Source of the DNA: an uncultured Octadecabacter sp.
Lineage (GTDB): Bacteria > Pseudomonadota > Alphaproteobacteria > Rhodobacterales > Rhodobacteraceae
Direction: 5' to 3'
Assembly: GCA_937891785.1 (NCBI GenBank)
Contig: CALAGN010000040.1
Location: 62,001-126,000, forward strand
DNA: 64,000 bases
Shown: positions 10,713 to 19,326 of the stretch, piece after piece
How positions within the stretch are numbered: position 1 is the stretch's first letter
How the letters are laid out: each line of letters starts with the position of its first letter
The notes under the pieces: generated by a model
The model's database searches: none
What the model was told of the DNA's origin: nothing
What the model saw: only the letters and a program-made list of their open reading frames with translations
Position numbers and translations under genes: made by a program

Positions 10713-11315
10713 ATGTTTACCGGCATTATCACCGACATGGGACAGGTTCTTGAGGTTGAACAACGCGGCGATTTGCGCGCGCGGATTGGCACACGCTATG
10801 ACATCGCGGGAATTGATCTAGGCGCGTCGATTGCTTGTGACGGGGTTTGCCTGACGGTGATCGCGTCGGGCGCCGGCCCGCAAGGCTGGTTCGACGTTGA
10901 AATCTCGGCGGAAACGGTCAGTAAAACCAACATTGGTCGCAATGGCTGGCCTGTTGGTAAACGGATCAATCTGGAACGCGCGTTGAAGGTTGGCGATGAA
11001 CTGGGCGGGCATATCGTGTCAGGACATGTGGATGGCGTGGCCGAGGTGATTGGCGTGGCTGAAGAAGGCGACAGCACGCGCGTGACATTGCGCGCGCCCG
11101 ATGATTTGGCGCGCTTTATTGCGCCAAAAGGATCGGTGGCGCTGAATGGCACATCGCTGACCGTGAACGAGGTGAATGGTGCAGAATTTGGTGTCAATTT
11201 CATTCCTCATACCAAAAAGGTCACCACATGGGGCGGGGTGGTCCTTGGGGATCACGTGAACCTCGAAATTGATACGATGGCGCGCTATGTCGCGCGGCTG
11301 CGCGAGTGGGACTAG
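10713..11315 (+). CDS. ribE: Riboflavin synthase alpha subunit
   Basis: MFTGIITDMGQVLEVEQRGDLRARIGT...GASIACDGVCLTV...GHIVSGHVDGVAEV lumazine-binding repeats. Confidence 0.95.
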   Translation: MFTGIITDMGQVLEVEQRGDLRARIGTRYDIAGIDLGASIACDGVCLTVIASGAGPQGWFDVEISAETVSKTNIGRNGWPVGKRINLERALKVGDELGGHIVSGHVDGVAEVIGVAEEGDSTRVTLRAPDDLARFIAPKGSVALNGTSLTVNEVNGAEFGVNFIPHTKKVTTWGGVVLGDHVNLEIDTMARYVARLREWD

Positions 11316-11373
11316 CGGCGCGGGCAGGGTGAAAACCTTGCAGTAGGGCGTCGCCTAAGGTGGGTCGCGACCC

Positions 11374-11902
11374 TCAGATATCTTTGACGAAGTAGTGCAG
11401 ATGAGGACGAAACATTGGTTGATCGATGTAAGTTATCGTTTCGATCGGCCCGTCGACTTCTACAAACCCCATCTTCGGGTATAGTCCGCGCATCTCGACG
11501 TTGGGCGTGAGGGTATCGGCAATCAACCTTTTCAGCCCCATGCTTCGGGCAGCGGTTTCGCGGGGCCTCGATTAATGCGCGGCCCGCGCCTGTGCCCCGC
11601 GCTGCTTGGGTGACAAAGACCCTTTTCAACTAGCCCGTGTCTTGATCAAGGCGCTTGAGAATCCCGCAGCCTATGATGTGTCCGGCATTGTTGCGGGCCA
11701 CAACAAGGCACCCATTCGGGGGCAAATAATCGTCAGAGTTTGCCCAGAATTCAGCGAGCGCGCTTTTGGGTGCCTCGGGATCGATCTCGAGACCCATGCC
11801 CTGAATCCTTTCGACGACTAGGTCATAGTATCGAGCCACTAAGCCGCTAAACGCGTCTTTGGACGGCAGGTCACGACACATTTCAATCTCGAAATTCTGC
11901 AT
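11374..11902 (-). pseudogene. GNAT-family N-acetyltransferase pseudogene
   Basis: MQNFEIEMCRDLPSKDAF...GCGILKRLDQDTG-TAG(11630-11632)-LKRVFVTQAARGTGAGRALIEA, then a +1 in the GGGG run (about 11562-11565) moves to a frame reading ARSMGLKRLIADTLTPNVEMRGLYPKMGFVEVDGPIETITYIDQPMFRPHLHYFVKDI*. Confidence 0.85.
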
Positions 11903-12123
11903 TTGGTTTCCGCCTTTCAAAACGGCGGTTCCAGACGAGGCAAAGCGGCCTGCGATGCGCGCAAGTCTGGCAGGGCCTATGGTGTTCACCAAGTTTTTTG
12001 CGTCGATCCGAAAACGGCGACCTAGCGCGCGCGACGGTCCTTATGGCGGGCCTTGGCCTAGACGCCCCCTTTTCACTTGGCGCGCAAACGGCTATCCCGC
12101 ACGCAACTGCCAAGGATAGCGCT

Positions 12124-13251
12124 ATGAACCAGACATTCGAGACCCCCGGACCCGTCGAAGAAAACTGGCGTGATGCTATTTCCAGCATCGAGGAAATTAT
12201 CAACGACGCGCGTAATGGCCGGATGTTCATTCTGGTCGATCACGAGGACCGTGAAAACGAGGGCGATCTGGTGATCCCCGCGCAGATGGCCACGCCAGAC
12301 GCGATCAATTTCATGGCGAAACACGGGCGCGGGCTTATCTGTCTGTCGATGCCCGGCGAACGGATCGATGCGCTGGGCCTGCCCCTGATGTCGACTTATA
12401 ATAGCAGCCGCCACGAAACTGCCTTTACCGTCAGCATTGAGGCCCGTGAGGGTGTCAGCACCGGCATTTCCGCCCACGACCGTGCCTTGACTGTGGCCGT
12501 CGCGATTGATGGCACCAAAGGCGCGACCGATATTGCTACGCCCGGCCATGTGTTCCCGCTGCGCGCGCGTGATGGTGGTGTGCTTGTGCGTGCCGGTCAT
12601 ACCGAAGCTGCGGTCGATGTGTCCCGTCTTGCAGGTCTCAACCCAAGCGGCGTGATCTGCGAAATCATGAACGAAGACGGCACCATGTCGCGCCTGCCGG
12701 AACTTGTCGCCTTTGCGCAGTTGCATAGTTTGAAGATTGGGACGATCAGCGATCTGATCGCTTATCGCCGCCGTTACGATAACCTAGTTAAGGTCCGTGA
12801 CGAGCAGACTATCCAAAGCGAATTTGGTGGCGAATGGACGCTGCGGATTTACACGGATGAAACCCAAGGGGCCGAACATCTGGCGCTGATTAAGGGTGAC
12901 ATCTCCGGCGATGATCCGGTGCTTGTGCGGATGCATGCACTTGATCCGCTGTTGGACGTTGTTGGCACTGGCGGGCAGGGCCGTGCGGGTGAATTTGGCG
13001 ATGCGATGAACTTGATTGCCGCCGAAGGGCGCGGTGTCCTCGTGCTATTGCGTGACCTGCATATGAAGGTTGCGGCAGCAGATGATGTGTCGCCCCAAAC
13101 CCTGCGCCAATACGGGTTGGGCGCGCAGATATTGTCTTCGCTCGGGTTGTCGCAGATTACGCTGCTGACCAATTCGCCCAAGCCCAAGGTTGTCGGTCTT
13201 GAGGCCTACGGTCTTGAAATCGCGGGCACCCGCAAAGTGTCGGAGGGCTGA
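12124..13251 (+). CDS. ribB: 3,4-dihydroxy-2-butanone 4-phosphate synthase fused to a degenerate GTP cyclohydrolase II-like domain (RibBX-type)
   Basis: RibB motifs [20 protein letters not shown] and [25 protein letters not shown]. The C-terminal domain is RibA-like ([27 protein letters not shown]) without the Cys ligands. Confidence 0.92.
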   Translation: MNQTFETPGPVEENWRDAISSIEEIINDARNGRMFILVDHEDRENEGDLVIPAQMATPDAINFMAKHGRGLICLSMPGERIDALGLPLMSTYNSSRHETAFTVSIEAREGVSTGISAHDRALTVAVAIDGTKGATDIATPGHVFPLRARDGGVLVRAGHTEAAVDVSRLAGLNPSGVICEIMNEDGTMSRLPELVAFAQLHSLKIGTISDLIAYRRRYDNLVKVRDEQTIQSEFGGEWTLRIYTDETQGAEHLALIKGDISGDDPVLVRMHALDPLLDVVGTGGQGRAGEFGDAMNLIAAEGRGVLVLLRDLHMKVAAADDVSPQTLRQYGLGAQILSSLGLSQITLLTNSPKPKVVGLEAYGLEIAGTRKVSEG

Positions 13252-13253
13252 TC

Positions 13254-13793
13254 GTGGCCGGAACATCAAATTACATCATGGCACGCGCTGAATTTGACAA
13301 GCCTGTAAAGGTGCTGATCGTCGCCTCGCCCTATTACAAAGACCTGAGCGATAACCAGATCGCCGGTGCCGTGGCCGAACTGGACGCGGCGGGCGCAACA
13401 CATGAAATTGTGCATGTGCCCGGCGCGCTTGAGATCCCGACCGCCATTGGTATCGCCGAACGGCTCAGCAATTTTGACGGCTATGTTGCCCTTGGCTGCG
13501 TGATCCGCGGTGAGACGACCCATTATGATACGGTCTGCAACGACAGCAGCCGTGCGTTGCAACTGCTTGGCCTGGAAGGGCTTTGCATCGGTAATGGCAT
13601 CCTGACGGTTGAAAATTACGAACAGGCCGCCGCGCGCGCCGACCCATCAGATCAAAACAAAGGTGGTGGCGCCGCTGCTGCGGCCTTGCACCTGATCGCG
13701 CTCGCCCGTAAATGGAGCAACTCAAACAAGGGTGTCGGCTTTACCAGCGATATCCTTTTGGCAGGCGACACAGGCGGCAAGACCACAGCATGA
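13254..13793 (+). CDS. ribH: 6,7-dimethyl-8-ribityllumazine synthase
   Basis: VPGALEIPTAIGIAE...GCVIRGETTHYDTVCNDSSRAL...GNGILTVENYEQA lumazine synthase signature. Confidence 0.95.
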   Translation: MAGTSNYIMARAEFDKPVKVLIVASPYYKDLSDNQIAGAVAELDAAGATHEIVHVPGALEIPTAIGIAERLSNFDGYVALGCVIRGETTHYDTVCNDSSRALQLLGLEGLCIGNGILTVENYEQAAARADPSDQNKGGGAAAAALHLIALARKWSNSNKGVGFTSDILLAGDTGGKTTA

Positions 13794-14260
13794 GCAATCT
13801 TTCGGGCAATCAAAAACGTAAAATGCGCTCGGCCAGCCGGCTTTATGCGGTGCAAGCGCTGTTTCAGATGGAACAATCGGGCCAGACCGTCGACGCAGTT
13901 ATGCGCGAATTTGAAGACCACCGGTTCGGCGCAGTCTATGAAGGCGACGAAATGGCCGAGGGTGATGTCGAAACCTTCCGCCGTGTCATGGAAGACGCGG
14001 TGAACAATCAGGCCAAGATCGACAAGATGACTGACCGTGCTCTGGTGGCAAAGTGGCCCATCGCGCGGATTGACCCGACGCTGCGGGCGCTGTTTCGCGC
14101 TGCCGGCTCGGAAATTATCGGCAAGTCCACACCGCCCAAGGTTGCGATTGTCGAATACGTTGATGTGGCGCGCGCGTTCTTCCCCGAGACCAAAGAACCC
14201 AGCTTTGTGAACGCAGTTCTGGATCACATGGCCCGCGAAGCGAAACCCGAAGCGTTTTAG
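13790..14260 (+). CDS. nusB: Transcription antitermination factor NusB
   Basis: MSNLSGNQKRKMRSASRLYAVQALFQMEQSG...LRALFRAAGSEIIG...VIVEYVDVARAFF-type NusB; ATGA overlap with ribH. Confidence 0.93.
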   Translation: MSNLSGNQKRKMRSASRLYAVQALFQMEQSGQTVDAVMREFEDHRFGAVYEGDEMAEGDVETFRRVMEDAVNNQAKIDKMTDRALVAKWPIARIDPTLRALFRAAGSEIIGKSTPPKVAIVEYVDVARAFFPETKEPSFVNAVLDHMAREAKPEAF

Positions 14261-14360
14261 GCCAGAACTGGCCGATCATCCGCGGCATCTGCGTCATCCA
14301 GACACCCCCACTAGATAAGCGACCCGCGCAGGATTACCTTTGCAACAAAGGAGAACTGCC

Positions 14361-14702
14361 ATGTCTCAGAACAACGGTTCGGGCAACGGTCCAAATCTAA
14401 TTCAGATGTATATCAAACATTGCATCATCGGCTTTATCGCCTCCGCGATTTTTGTGGGAATGCTGTTTGCCTTTGATGTGGGCGGGTTGTGGCGGCTGGT
14501 GTCCGGCTCGCCGATCGGGATTGTCGCGGCCCTGATGCTTTGGGTGTTCAATGGGGTCGTCTTTGCGGGCGTGCAATTCGGCATCGCCATCATGAACATG
14601 GGCGAGGATGACGACGATGATAACGACAAGGGCCATCGCGACCGTATCGGATTGCATATTCCCAACCACGCGCCGATCCCTGTGCGGGTTGATCGCCACT
14701 AA
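14361..14702 (+). CDS. Hypothetical membrane protein
   Basis: MSQNNGSGNGPNLIQMYIKHCIIGFIASAIFVGMLFAFDVGG...; RBS-like AGGAG upstream, two TM segments, acidic DDDDDND stretch. Confidence 0.65.
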   Translation: MSQNNGSGNGPNLIQMYIKHCIIGFIASAIFVGMLFAFDVGGLWRLVSGSPIGIVAALMLWVFNGVVFAGVQFGIAIMNMGEDDDDDNDKGHRDRIGLHIPNHAPIPVRVDRH

Positions 14703-14730
14703 AAGCAAATAAATTTGCAGGAGTTATGTC

Positions 14731-15273
14731 ATGAGCGATCACAATAATCGCCTGTTGGACGCTATTGAACGTCACGCCAAACGGTTTCGCACCCTTGGCA
14801 TTATCCTCATGGTGTTGGGGGTTTTGGCGATCCTGTTTCCGCTGATCGCAAGTATCGCAATCAAGGTCATGATCGGTTGGTTGCTGTTGCTTACGGGCGC
14901 GGCAGTGTTCTTTTACGCCTTTCAGACGCGGGATTGGTCGTCCGCCATATTTAGCGGAATTATCGGTGTGCTGCACCTTGCCGCTGGTGTCTATCTGGCG
15001 TTTTTCCCGCTTACCGGGTTGATTGGGCTGACTGCATTGCTTGCGGTGGTATTCTTGATCCAGGGTGGGATTGAAGCGGCGATTGGCCTTCAGACACGCC
15101 CGCGCAATGGCTGGGGCTGGTTGGTGGCCAGTGGCATCGCCGCCGGATTGGTTGGCATGATGTTGCTCATCGGCTTGCCCGGCACGGCCACTTGGGCCAT
15201 CGGCCTGTTGGTCGGAATTAACTTCCTAAGCTCGGGGATATCGTTCTGGATGCTATCGCGCGTGGCGCGCTAG
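14731..15273 (+). CDS. HdeD-family (DUF308) membrane protein
   Basis: Six-TM-like protein, LGIILMVLGVLAILFPLIASIAIKVMIGWLLLLTGA typical of HdeD. Confidence 0.8.
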   Translation: MSDHNNRLLDAIERHAKRFRTLGIILMVLGVLAILFPLIASIAIKVMIGWLLLLTGAAVFFYAFQTRDWSSAIFSGIIGVLHLAAGVYLAFFPLTGLIGLTALLAVVFLIQGGIEAAIGLQTRPRNGWGWLVASGIAAGLVGMMLLIGLPGTATWAIGLLVGINFLSSGISFWMLSRVAR

Positions 15274-15499
15274 CAGCGGGGCAGTTGGTGGCGGGAACCG
15301 CGGCATCCGTCAGGGTATGTATTCCCGAGGACCTGTATGTACAGGTGGTAGCCAGGTAACGAAGCCAGGGCCACGACAGCGCCAGCCACCTCGGATTTGC
15401 GTAAGGCCACTGGAATTATCCCAGACGACGTGAAGCGCAGAAACCCGCCACTCTCTTAGGTAGGGTGCTTGGGGCGTTGCGGCAAGGGGCGATACGCCT

Positions 15500-15927
15500 C
15501 CGCCAGTTTTTAGGCGTCTGCCTGCAGGCTGCGCGCATCGGGTCGAAATGATCGTCCCAGCCACGATCCAGTGCGAGGGTTAGCACAAACGCGTCTTCGC
15601 TTGCTGGCAAGCCACTGTGTTCCAGCGAAAGCCGCGCATCGCCTGCAACCGCGTCTAGTGTCCATTTCACAGTGCTTGTCGCATCTCCCATCGGTGTGAT
15701 GATGAATGTGTATTCCAGCAGGTCATGTGGCTGCGCGGGGTTCCGTCGCCCCACATCAGCTTGTCGCCGCTCTGGGTGGCGAACATCGCGTATGTTTCGC
15801 GTTGCACCAGCGGGGCTTTGGGCTTGTGAAACCACAGCCCGAGCTTGTCGGGGTCGGTCAGATAGGCCCATACCTGTTCCGTGCTGGCGCGCAGAAAGAT
15901 AGTTTTGTTGAGGGTGTTGTAGATCAT
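15500..15927 (-). pseudogene. SRPBCC/AHSA1-domain protein, frameshifted
   Basis: MIYNTLNKTIFLRASTEQVWAYLTDPDKLGLWFHKPKAPLVQRETYAMFATQSGDKLMWGD breaks near 15740-15750 and continues in another frame as AQPHDLLEYTFIITPMGDATSTVKWTLDAVAGDARLSLEHSG...LDRGWDDHFDPMRAA. Confidence 0.7.
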
Positions 15928-16244
15928 TGCATGACCTTTATGACGCCAGATTTCAGGGCTGTAAGTCGGTCATCCCAGAAGGCATCGAAAAAGCCGAGCC
16001 AATCAAGAACGGGTGCCAAGCCCTGTGGGTTAGGGGCGTTCATGCGTTCGCGCCCGCGTTTGGTGGTGGTGATCAGCCCGCCGTCAGGCAGCACGGTCAG
16101 GTGCTTTTTCACGGCGGCACGGGTCACATCAAAGTTTTCAGAAACCTGCGCGACGGTCATGTTGTGATCGCGCAGCATCAACAGGATAGTGCGGCGCGTC
16201 GAGTCAGACAGTGCGAGAAACGGGAGGTGTTCTTGGTGTGTCAT
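15924..16244 (-). CDS. ArsR-family winged-helix transcriptional regulator
   Basis: ALSDSTRRTILLMLRDHNMTVAQVSENFDVTRAAVKKHLTVLPDGGLITTTKRGRERM. Confidence 0.88.
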   Translation of the reverse strand: MTHQEHLPFLALSDSTRRTILLMLRDHNMTVAQVSENFDVTRAAVKKHLTVLPDGGLITTTKRGRERMNAPNPQGLAPVLDWLGFFDAFWDDRLTALKSGVIKVMQ

Positions 16245-16283
16245 GAGAATAATCGCGATACCTTATGGTTTCATGTCCTCAAG

Positions 16284-16299
16284 GATACCAAAAGGTATC
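16284..16299. promoter_or_regulatory. Candidate ArsR operator
   Basis: Perfect inverted repeat GATACC-AAAA-GGTATC about 40 bp upstream of the arsR-like start; another GATACC half-site at 16257-16262. Confidence 0.55.
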
Positions 16300-16329
16300 A
16301 TGACGAGCGTTGATCGGTTCTTGCGTTTT

Positions 16330-16344
16330 GTTCACCTATTGTTC
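16330..16344 (+). promoter_or_regulatory. LexA (SOS) box of alphaproteobacterial type
   Basis: GTTCACCTATTGTTC = GTTC-N7-GTTC, 11 nt before the mmcB ATG at 16356. Confidence 0.75.
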
Positions 16345-16355
16345 AAGTGTGGGCG

Positions 16356-16841
16356 ATGCAGAATGACGTCACCACCGATACGTTTTTGGACACGATGCAG
16401 CCCGGTCAGCGGCTAGCCCGCGGCGTGTGCCGCCACTTGCTTGGGCATGATTTCGTCAGTGTCGAAGAATTGGTGCCCACATCCGGGCTACGGGTTGATG
16501 TGATGGCGCTTGGTCCCAAGGGAGAGGTTTGGGTGATTGAATGCAAATCATCCCGCGCCGATTTCCAGTCAGACAACAAATGGCAGGGTTATCTGGAATG
16601 GTGTGACAGGTTCTTTTGGGCGGTCGATAGTGATTTTCCAACGGATTTGCTACCCGATGACACGGGGCTGATCATTGCCGATGCTTACGATGCTGAAATT
16701 TTGCGAATCGGGCCGGAAAACAAACTGGCCCCGGCGCGTCGCAAGGTGATGGTGCAAAAATTCGCGCGCACCACGGCGCTGCGTCTGCAATCGTTACGCG
16801 ATCCGCGCCCCAGTCGTGCGTTCAGCCTTTTGCAGCCCTAA
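16356..16841 (+). CDS. mmcB: MmcB-family DNA repair protein
   Basis: ARGVCRHLLGHDFVSVEELVPTSGLRVDVMALGPKGEVWVIECKSSRADFQSDNKWQGYLEWCDRFFWAV, characteristic of MmcB. Confidence 0.85.
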   Translation: MQNDVTTDTFLDTMQPGQRLARGVCRHLLGHDFVSVEELVPTSGLRVDVMALGPKGEVWVIECKSSRADFQSDNKWQGYLEWCDRFFWAVDSDFPTDLLPDDTGLIIADAYDAEILRIGPENKLAPARRKVMVQKFARTTALRLQSLRDPRPSRAFSLLQP

Positions 16842-17076
16842 GCGGGGCCACGTTCAGCAGCCTGTCACGCTCGCGCACCAGCAAGGCCGCACCACGGAAA
16901 TGACCCACATCTGACAATTCGTTCATCACATCGTCAAGCTGGGCATGCCCAGCATCGGCGTCGTCATGCAGCATCGCCAGACCGTCTTGGCCCAGTGTCG
17001 TCAGGCGATCTACGGGCGCATCATCTGCCAGGCTGGACAACGCGCGCCGTGTGATGCCGCGATTAAGGACTGTCAT
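16822..17076 (-). CDS. Hypothetical protein
   Basis: 84 aa intact ORF directly downstream of a decayed gene on the same strand; no family recognised. Confidence 0.45.
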   Translation of the reverse strand: MTVLNRGITRRALSSLADDAPVDRLTTLGQDGLAMLHDDADAGHAQLDDVMNELSDVGHFRGAALLVRERDRLLNVAPLRAAKG

Positions 17077-17791
17077 TGCCCACGCGCCTCATTCACCTTG
17101 CGCTGTCGGACCTCAACCGCGCCTTGGATTGCCGCGAGGGATTGGGTCAGGATATCGCGGTTCTCTTCCCATTCACCAAGCGGGTGACCGGGTATCAGCA
17201 CGGCGCACGTCCAGGGCTGCGTCATAAGCCTCTATTGCGCGGGTCAGGCGGTCATTGCAGGGTTCGCGGATCGCCAAAGCATGCAAGGAGTTGGCAAGGT
17301 TCATCTGCACCTTGGCGGCCTGTTCACCGTCACGGATCTGTTCCCGCAACAAGGCTTCGACCCGATCAAAGCGGGTAGCAGCGCAACTTCGGCCTTGGCG
17401 GGCAATAAATCCGCCATGCGTTTACCATCAAGACGCCCGCTGACAACTTCGCTCGGGCGCAGTTTGATATGGGGCAGAACCTGATCAAAGCTCGCCATCG
17501 TGCTTTCGCGCATCGCGTCATTGGCGTGCATTGGCGGATCAGACCTTCCGGATCTTTTTCGATCTGTTTGCGAAACAAGGCCAATATTTGCTCGGCGATT
17601 TTGCGTTTTTCATCCGACAGATGTGCGATCAGACGTCCGGCCCCAAGCGAGGTTCGCACCGTTCCCGGTGGCGGCACGACGCCGGTGCTGGCCGAAAAGG
17701 CGAAAATCGACGCACCCATAAGGATGGTCGAAAAATTACCCAAGGCTTCGCCGGTTTTGAAAAGTCTGAACATTCCGTCCCCCAAAGCCAA
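17073..17791 (-). pseudogene. Multiply frameshifted hypothetical protein gene
   Basis: Protein-like sequence moves through frames: MALGDGMFRLFKTGEALGN...RKQIEKDPEGLIRQ; then HANDAMRESTMASFDQVLPHIKLRPSEVVSGRLDGKRMADLLPAKAEVA; then RFDRVEALLREQIRDGEQAAKVQMNLANSLHALAIREPCNDRLTRAIEAYDAALDV; then HPLGEWEENRDILTQSLAAIQGAVEVRQRKVNEARGQ*. Confidence 0.7.
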
Positions 17792-17846
17792 AGGTGGCAG
17801 GGATACGGGGCAGCTGACAAGGGGTACGTGCGCTAAATGTCGGGCT

Positions 17847-18032
17847 TTATTTGACTAAGCGCGCGGCTTTGGACGCCGCCAAGATTTCCTCGGCGATTTC
17901 GGCTGCTTCGTCGGGATCAAAATCCATCGGAATTTCGATGCCGTTTCCTACGATGAAAATGCGCACCATGCCTTGATCGGTCGGACCGATCTGCATGTCG
18001 GCTTCGATGTCGCGTTCGGTGTCGATGCCCAT
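17847..18032 (-). CDS. Small conserved protein (DUF6324-like)
   Basis: MGIDTERDIEADMQIGPTDQGMVRIFIVGNGIEIPMDFDPDEAAEIAEEILAASKAARLVK; family assigned from memory of the pattern. Confidence 0.65.
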   Translation of the reverse strand: MGIDTERDIEADMQIGPTDQGMVRIFIVGNGIEIPMDFDPDEAAEIAEEILAASKAARLVK

Positions 18033-18173
18033 GCTGGCCTCCTATATGAACTGTGGATGGCTTAGCGCGGCGCGGGCTGGATTGGCAAGGGCCGCGCAAT
18101 CAAGCAGCGGCGTCGATTTCATGTGTCTGGTGACTTGCATTCATCTGGCATGGGCGCTAAATCGACCTCGTGT

Positions 18174-18250
18174 GCCGCCTTAGCTCAGTTGGTTAGAGCA
18201 CTGGTTTGTGGAACCAGGGGTCCCCCGTTCAAGCCGGGGAGGCGGTACCA
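18174..18250 (+). tRNA. tRNA-His (GTG)
   Basis: GCCGCCT TA GCTC AGTTGGTTA GAGC A CTGGT TTGTGGA ACCAG GGGTC CCCCG TTCAAGC CGGGG AGGCGGT A CCA; full cloverleaf, anticodon GTG, encoded CCA. Confidence 0.96.
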
Positions 18251-18306
18251 TTCCTCCACTTAGCTGGACAATGGTTGATCCGGCGCCTCATTCGCCGGAA
18301 CGGGCC

Positions 18307-19326
18307 ATGCCCCCATTGTTAGCGACCCTTTTTATTTCGGCCCTTGGCATTGGCACATTCAAGCTGGCGCATCTGCCGCTGCCGTGGCTTCTGGGCCCGA
18401 TGCTGGGGTGTTTGATCGCGGCACTTGCTGGTGTGAACTTGCGCGGCGCGCCGCGCGCCAGCACGGTGATGCGCACGGTTTTGGGTGTGGCAGTCGGCGC
18501 GACGATTACGCCTGCGCTGTTCGGCCAGCTTGGCGGGATGATTTACACGCTGGCCCTGATGCCGGTGCTGGTGATCTGTATCGGTGCGGTGGGGTATCCG
18601 TTTTTCCGCCGCGTTTTCGGGTTTGACCATGCCACCGCATTCTATTCAGCGATGCCCGGTGGCTTGCAGGATATGCTGCTGTTTGGCGAAGAAGCGGGCG
18701 GTGATGTGCGCGCGCTTTCCCTGATCCACGCGACCCGCGTGTTGATTGTGGTGACGCTACTGCCGTTTGTTTTTGCCTATTGGTTTGATGCGGATTTGAA
18801 CGCGCCGGTGGGCGCGCCGATCACGTCGATTCCAGTGCAAGAATTGTTGATCATGGCTGCAGCAGGGCTGGTTGGATGGCAAGGTGCCAAGGCCATCGGT
18901 ATGTTCGGCGCATCCATCCTTGGGCCACTGTTTTTGACGGCGGCGCTGTCGCTGGCAGGGGTGATCCACTTTCGCCCACCCGCCGAGGCGATACAGGCCG
19001 CGCAGTTCTTTATCGGCTTCACGGTTGGTGTGAAATACGCAGGCATCAGCTGGCGCGAACTGCGCGTGGATGTGGCTGCGGGCGTGGGTTACACGCTGAT
19101 CATTCTTGCCATTTCGTCGGCGTTCGCCGTCGTGGTGATCAATATGGGTTGGCTGCCCGTGACCGAGGCCATTCTGGCATTTTCACCCGGTGGTCAGGCG
19201 GAAATGGCGATTGTTGCGCTGGTGGCGGGGGCAGATGCAGCGGTGGTTGTGGCGCACCATTTGATCCGGATCGTCTTTGTGATCCTTGGCGCGCCGTTTC
19301 TAAGCGGTATGTTCAAGCGCGACTAG
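18307..19326 (+). CDS. AbrB-family membrane transporter/regulator (duplicated AbrB domain, 'ammonia monooxygenase'-type)
   Basis: LPLPWLLGPMLGCLIAALAG ... SAMPGGLQDMLLFGEEAGGDVRALSLIHATRVLIVV ... FSPGGQAEMAIVALVAGADAAVVVAHHLIRIVFVI. The ORF-track start at 18208 lies inside the tRNA; start moved downstream. Confidence 0.82.
   Translation: MPPLLATLFISALGIGTFKLAHLPLPWLLGPMLGCLIAALAGVNLRGAPRASTVMRTVLGVAVGATITPALFGQLGGMIYTLALMPVLVICIGAVGYPFFRRVFGFDHATAFYSAMPGGLQDMLLFGEEAGGDVRALSLIHATRVLIVVTLLPFVFAYWFDADLNAPVGAPITSIPVQELLIMAAAGLVGWQGAKAIGMFGASILGPLFLTAALSLAGVIHFRPPAEAIQAAQFFIGFTVGVKYAGISWRELRVDVAAGVGYTLIILAISSAFAVVVINMGWLPVTEAILAFSPGGQAEMAIVALVAGADAAVVVAHHLIRIVFVILGAPFLSGMFKRD

Noticed and set aside
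11998-12123. N-terminal extension of RibB
   Set aside because: RibB homology begins near MNQTFETPG; the extension has no RibB-like sequence.
11993-12123. FMN riboswitch before ribB
   Set aside because: No AGGGCGGGGTGAAA...CCCACCGGCGGT-type conserved blocks seen.
18208-18306. N-terminal extension of the AbrB-family ORF
   Set aside because: Would translate through tRNA-His; start placed downstream.
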